Origin: an uncultured Pseudoxanthomonas sp.
GTDB lineage: Bacteria; Pseudomonadota; Gammaproteobacteria; Xanthomonadales; Xanthomonadaceae
DNA length: 17,852 bases
NCBI GenBank assembly: GCA_946886405.1
Contig: CAMPIO010000066.1
Location: forward strand, 1 to 17,852
Reading direction: 5' to 3'
This document shows, piece by piece, positions 13,868 to 17,852 of the stretch (the first letter of the stretch is position 1; every line of letters starts with the position of its first letter). The notes under the pieces were generated by a model. It was not told the DNA's origin, made no database searches, and saw only the letters and a program-made list of their open reading frames with translations. The position numbers were made by a program, and so were the translations under genes.

Positions 13868-16800
13868 ATGCGCCGCTTCAACCTTTCCGAGTGGGCGCTG
13901 ACCAACCGCAGCCTGGTGCTGTTCACCATGATCCTGCTGGGCATCATCGGTGCGTGGTCGTACAAGCACCTGGGGCAGTCCGAGGATCCGCCGTTCACCT
14001 TCAAGGCGATGGTCGTGCGCACGGTGTGGCCGGGCGCGACCGCCGAAGAGGTCTCGCAGCAGGTCACTGAGCGCATCGAAAAGGCGCTGATGACCACCGG
14101 CAACTACGAATACATCCGTTCGTATTCGCGGCCGGGCGAATCGCAGGTGATCTTCGCCGCGCGCGACAGCTTGAAGTCGCGCGACATGCCACAGCTGTGG
14201 TACCAGGTGCGCAAGAAGGTCGGCGACATCCGCGCCACGCTGCCCAGCGGCGTCGTCGGTCCGTTCTTCAACGACGAATTCGGTGACACGTTCGGCAACA
14301 TCTATGCGCTGACCGGCGAAGGCTTCGACTACGCGGTGATGAAGGACTACGCCGACCGCATCCAGCTGGAACTGCAGCGGGTGGACGACGTCGGCAAGGT
14401 CGAACTGGTCGGCCTGCAGGACGAGAAGATCTGGATCGAGCTGTCCAACACCAAGCTGGCCACGCTGGGCATACCGCTGAACGCGGTGCAGCAGGCGCTG
14501 GAAGAGCAGAACGCCGTGACACCTGCGGGGTTCTTCGAGACGCCGACTGATCGGGTGCAACTGCGCATCAGCGGCGAGTTCACGTCGGTGGACGAGCTCC
14601 GCGAATTCCCGATCCGCGCGGGCGGCCGTACCGTAAAGCTGGGCGACATCGCCGAGATCAAGCGCGGCTTCGCCGACCCTGCCGCGCCGCGCATGCGCTT
14701 CATGGGTCAGCCGGGCATCGGCATCGCGGTGGCGATGAAGGACGGCGGCGACATCCTCACGCTGGGCGAGACGCTGGAAACCGAGTTCCAGCGCCTGCAG
14801 AAGACGCTGCCACTGGGCATGGAACTGCGAAAGGTGTCGGACCAGCCGGCGGCGGTCGAGGATTCGGTAGGCGAATTCGTGCGCGTGCTCGCCGAGGCCG
14901 TGATCATCGTGCTGCTGGTGAGCTTCTTCTCGCTCGGCATGCGCACCGGCCTGGTGGTGGCGGTGTCGATCCCGCTGGTGCTGGCGATGACGTTCGCGGT
15001 GATGCACTACTTCGGCATCGGCCTGCACAAGATCTCGCTGGGCGCGCTGGTGCTGGCGCTGGGCCTGCTGGTCGACGACGCGATCATCGCGGTGGAGATG
15101 ATGGCCATCAAGATGGAGCAGGGCTTCGACCGGTTGAAGGCAGCCAGCTTCGCCTATGAATCGACTGCATTCCCGATGCTCACCGGCACGCTGGTAACGG
15201 CGGCGGGTTTCCTGCCGATCGCGACGGCCGCCTCGAGCACCGGCGAGTACACGCGCTCACTGTTCCAGGTGGTGACGATCGCGCTGGTGGTGTCGTGGGT
15301 CGCGGCGGTGCTGTTCATTCCGTACCTGGGCGACAAGATGCTGCCCGACCTCGGTAACCCGCAGCCGCCGAAGCCGGGATCGCTGGCCGCGCGCTGGCAT
15401 GCTTTCCGCGCAGGGCTGGCCGATCGCTGGCCGCGGTACGCCGGCGTGCTCGCGCCGACGGCGCACGACGCGCACGACCACAACCCGTACCACACGCCGT
15501 TCTACGGACGCTTCCGCCGCTGGCTGGCCTTCTGCCTGCGCCACCGCTGGCTGGTGATCGGCGTGACCGTTGCGGCGTTCGTCGCATCGATCGCCTTGTT
15601 CCGCTTCGTGCCGCAGCAGTTCTTCCCGGACTCCGTGCGACCGGAACTGATGGTGGACCTGGAGCTGGCGGAAGGCAGTTCGCTGAAGTCCACCGACGCG
15701 CAGGCACGCAAGCTGGAGAAGCTGCTGGCCACGCGCGAGGGCATCCTCAACTACGTGGCGTACATCGGCACCGGCTCACCACGCTTCTATCTGCCGCTCG
15801 ACCAGCAGCTGCCGCAGGCGAACTTCTCCCAGTTCGTGGTGCTGACCGAGGACACTGCTTCGCGTGAAGAGACGCGACGCTGGCTGATCGACGAGGTCGC
15901 GCCGCAATTCCCCGAACTGCAGTTCCGCGTGACGCGCCTGGAGAACGGGCCACCGGTCGGCTATCCGATCCAGTTCCGCGTGTCCGGCGAGCACGTCGAC
16001 CGCGTGCAGGCGATCGCGCGGCAGATGGCGGAGAAGGTGCGCGCCAATCCGCATGTCACCAACGTCAACCTGGACTGGAGCGAGCCGAGCAAGATCGTGC
16101 GGCTGCAGATCGACCAGGACCGCGCGCGCGCGCTGGGCGTCAGCACGGCGCAGGTCTCGCATTTCCTGTCCGGTTCGCTGTCGGGCCTGAGCGTCAGCAC
16201 GTACCGCGAAGGCAATGAGCTGGTCGAGATCCTGCTGCGTGGTCCCGAGGAAGAGCGCACAAGGCTCGACCTGCTGGGTAGTCTGGCGGTGCCGACCAGC
16301 AGCGGCGGCAGCGTACCGCTGTCGCAGATCGCCAATCTCGAATATGCGTTCGAGGACGGCATCATCTGGCATCGCGACCGCCTGCCCACCGTCACCGTAC
16401 GCGCGGACCTCAACAGCGACGCCGTGACTGCGCCGACCGTCGTGGCGCAGATTTCGCCCACGCTGGACGGGATCCGCTCCACGCTGCCGCAGGGTTACCT
16501 GCTGGAGACCGGCGGCACGGTCGAAGACTCGGGGCGTGGGCAGAAGTCGATCGCCGCCGGCATGCCGCTGTTCCTGCTGGCCGTCACCACGCTGCTGATG
16601 CTGCAGCTGCGCAGCTTCTCGCGGATGGCGCTGGTGCTGCTGACGGCGCCGCTGGGGCTGATCGGCGTGACGCTGGCGCTGCTGGTGTTCCGGGTGCCGT
16701 TCGGCTTCGTCGCCATGCTCGGCACCATCGCGCTGGCGGGCATGATCATGCGCAACTCGGTGATCCTGGTGGACCAGATCGACCAGGACATCCAGGCAGG

Positions 16801-17038
16801 GCATGACCGCTGGCACGCGATCATCGACGCCACCGTGCGCCGGTTCAGGCCGATCGTGCTGACCGCGCTGGCGGCAGTGCTGGCGATGATCCCGCTGTCG
16901 CGCAGCGCCTTTTTCGGGCCGATGGCGGTGGCCATCATGGGGGGGCTGACCGTGGCGACGGTGTTGACCCTGTTCTTCCTCCCGGCACTGTACGCCGCCT
17001 GGTTCAAGGTGAGGCCGGAAGAAGGCGCCGCCCCCTGA
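13868..17038 (+). CDS. RND efflux permease (AcrB/AcrD/AcrF superfamily)
   Basis: The 1056-residue protein has the full RND architecture. TM1 lies at about 13-33 (SLVLFTMILLGIIGAWSYKH), followed by a large periplasmic porter domain, TM2-6, a cytoplasmic linker, TM7, a second porter domain and TM8-12. The proton-relay pair in TM4 is present as Asp403-Asp404 in GLLVDDAIIAVE. The TM10 site that is Lys940 in AcrB is Arg962 here (GMIMRNSVILVDQ), suggesting a clade apart from AcrB/MexB. The cytoplasmic linker has a His-rich patch at 533-542. It should export drugs or other amphiphiles by proton antiport with the adaptor encoded four bases upstream. No outer-membrane gene follows. Confidence 0.95.
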   Translation: MRRFNLSEWALTNRSLVLFTMILLGIIGAWSYKHLGQSEDPPFTFKAMVVRTVWPGATAEEVSQQVTERIEKALMTTGNYEYIRSYSRPGESQVIFAARDSLKSRDMPQLWYQVRKKVGDIRATLPSGVVGPFFNDEFGDTFGNIYALTGEGFDYAVMKDYADRIQLELQRVDDVGKVELVGLQDEKIWIELSNTKLATLGIPLNAVQQALEEQNAVTPAGFFETPTDRVQLRISGEFTSVDELREFPIRAGGRTVKLGDIAEIKRGFADPAAPRMRFMGQPGIGIAVAMKDGGDILTLGETLETEFQRLQKTLPLGMELRKVSDQPAAVEDSVGEFVRVLAEAVIIVLLVSFFSLGMRTGLVVAVSIPLVLAMTFAVMHYFGIGLHKISLGALVLALGLLVDDAIIAVEMMAIKMEQGFDRLKAASFAYESTAFPMLTGTLVTAAGFLPIATAASSTGEYTRSLFQVVTIALVVSWVAAVLFIPYLGDKMLPDLGNPQPPKPGSLAARWHAFRAGLADRWPRYAGVLAPTAHDAHDHNPYHTPFYGRFRRWLAFCLRHRWLVIGVTVAAFVASIALFRFVPQQFFPDSVRPELMVDLELAEGSSLKSTDAQARKLEKLLATREGILNYVAYIGTGSPRFYLPLDQQLPQANFSQFVVLTEDTASREETRRWLIDEVAPQFPELQFRVTRLENGPPVGYPIQFRVSGEHVDRVQAIARQMAEKVRANPHVTNVNLDWSEPSKIVRLQIDQDRARALGVSTAQVSHFLSGSLSGLSVSTYREGNELVEILLRGPEEERTRLDLLGSLAVPTSSGGSVPLSQIANLEYAFEDGIIWHRDRLPTVTVRADLNSDAVTAPTVVAQISPTLDGIRSTLPQGYLLETGGTVEDSGRGQKSIAAGMPLFLLAVTTLLMLQLRSFSRMALVLLTAPLGLIGVTLALLVFRVPFGFVAMLGTIALAGMIMRNSVILVDQIDQDIQAGHDRWHAIIDATVRRFRPIVLTALAAVLAMIPLSRSAFFGPMAVAIMGGLTVATVLTLFFLPALYAAWFKVRPEEGAAP

Positions 17039-17048
17039 GCTGTCCGGC

Positions 17049-17078
17049 GCGGCGGGGGTTCAAGAACCCCCCCGCCGC
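17049..17078. other. GC hairpin after the RND permease gene
   Basis: GCGGCGGGGGTT (17049-17060) pairs with AACCCCCCCGCCGC (17065-17078) around a CAAG loop, with two extra C in the right arm. It begins 11 bases after the permease stop codon. There is no T-run, so it is a possible weak or Rho-assisted terminator for the efflux operon, or an mRNA-stabilising stem. Confidence 0.5.
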
Positions 17079-17082
17079 AGCC

Positions 17083-17088
17083 GATACT
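17083..17088 (+). promoter_or_regulatory. Possible -10 box of the propeller sensor gene
   Basis: GATACT lies 28 bases before the GTG start of the sensor gene and just after the hairpin that follows the permease gene. No convincing -35 was found, so the sensor may have its own promoter or may be read through from the efflux operon. Confidence 0.25.
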
Positions 17089-17115
17089 GTGGAGGTCGAA
17101 GCCCCTCCGGACCCT

Positions 17116-17852
17116 GTGCCCGCCGTGCGCCGCCTGCTGATCCATGGCCTGTGTCTGCTGGTCCTGCTCGTCGGTGCCCCCGCCTGGGCACTCGACCCTG
17201 CGCGCAGCGTCGACGAATACACGATCGCGCGCTGGACGATGGAAGACGGCCTGCCGCACAACCTGGTGCACACCATCAGCCAGGATGCCGACGGCTACCT
17301 GTGGGGCGGGACATGGGAAGGCGCTGCACGCTTCGATGGCCGCCGCTTCACGCTCTACGACGCGGGCACGGTGCCCGGCATGGAAATCGAGGGCGTGCGC
17401 GCCATCACGCCGCATCCGCGCGGGGGCATGGTACTGAGCCTGGGTCGTGTCGGGCCGGGTGTGCTGCGCTTCCACCAGGGTCGCTGGCAACGGCTTCCGG
17501 GCCAGGCGGGCATGCTGCCGGATGTGTCGGTGCTGCGATTCGGACCCGACGGTGTGCTGTGGATCGGCACCGATCATTCGCTGTTCCGGATGGAGGCCTC
17601 GGGCCGCCTCCAGGACATCGGCAGCACCCATCCGCGTCTGGCGAACGAACGCGTGCAGGCGATCCTGCCCCTGCCGGATGGAAAGGCGCTGGTCGGCAAC
17701 CGCCATGGGCTGTTCCGCATCGACAACGGTCGCGCCACCGACTGGGGCCGCGACATGGGATTGCCGGACACATCGGTGCTCGCCATCCAGCCCTCGCGCT
17801 GGGGCGGGATCCTGGTGGGCGGCGGCGGGGGAGTGTGGCGGCTGGAACACGC
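17116..17852 (+). CDS. Two-component-regulator propeller sensor protein (partial, 5' end)
   Basis: The frame is open from a GTG at 17116 to the window edge, about 245 residues. It starts with a signal peptide (LLIHGLCLLVLLVGAPAWA). The mature part begins with EYTIARWTMEDGLPHNLVHT and ISQDADGYLWGGTWEGAARF, a canonical Reg_prop blade, followed by more blades such as GPDGVLWIGTDHSLFRM and ALVGNRHGLFRIDNG. Such periplasmic propellers usually precede a transmembrane helix and a cytoplasmic output domain (GGDEF diguanylate cyclase or histidine kinase). That part lies outside the window, so the output cannot be named. A second GTG at 17125 gives an equally good signal peptide; the start is uncertain. 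Confidence 0.85.
   Translation, partial: MPAVRRLLIHGLCLLVLLVGAPAWALDPARSVDEYTIARWTMEDGLPHNLVHTISQDADGYLWGGTWEGAARFDGRRFTLYDAGTVPGMEIEGVRAITPHPRGGMVLSLGRVGPGVLRFHQGRWQRLPGQAGMLPDVSVLRFGPDGVLWIGTDHSLFRMEASGRLQDIGSTHPRLANERVQAILPLPDGKALVGNRHGLFRIDNGRATDWGRDMGLPDTSVLAIQPSRWGGILVGGGGGVWRLEH

Overview
The window looks like chromosomal DNA of a high-GC gammaproteobacterium of the Xanthomonadaceae/Lysobacteraceae (Pseudoxanthomonas, Stenotrophomonas or Lysobacter-like). Reasons: strong GC bias at third codon positions, the set of protein families and their order, and intergenic GTAG-type REP hairpins like the SMAG repeats described in Stenotrophomonas maltophilia. The genus is inferred from these features and not from a database match. 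There is no sign of a phage, plasmid, transposase or CRISPR array.

Region 1 (1-2504). A very GC-rich edge carries a REP-like hairpin that supplies the stop codon of an ELM1-family gene on the minus strand. Divergent from it are a RutE-type malonic semialdehyde reductase and a secreted YceI-family lipocalin-like protein, closed by a strong intrinsic terminator.

Region 2 (2544-9625) is an envelope glycolipid (LPS/LOS) block. It holds a 65-residue zinc-finger protein, a GT4 glycosyltransferase, an O-antigen ligase-family membrane protein and an LpxL-type acyltransferase, tightly packed or overlapping. A second LpxL-type acyltransferase is convergent, and its 3' end overlaps the first. Divergent from it are waaA (Kdo transferase) and, coupled by ATGA, a class III CoA-transferase. 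Together these genes can supply Kdo addition, late acylation of lipid A and assembly or ligation of outer sugars.

Region 3 (9626-12645) starts with a REP doublet forming a perfect 26-bp inverted repeat and a UUCG-loop terminator. On the minus strand follow tolC, a divergent Pcm-fold methyltransferase in the same operon, and a TetR/AcrR repressor.

Region 4 (12646-17852). A short AT-rich operator/promoter region separates tetR from a divergent RND efflux pair (lipoprotein adaptor and 1056-residue permease). The pair has no outer-membrane gene of its own, so the nearby TolC is the obvious partner. The window ends inside a secreted beta-propeller sensor gene whose output domain lies beyond the edge.

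Most of the window is well-known families in ordinary arrangements. The points most worth a second look are the tail-to-tail overlapping acyltransferase paralogues, the REP element forming a stop codon, the TolC-linked methyltransferase with an altered substrate motif, and the bacterial ELM1 homologue close to the LPS block.
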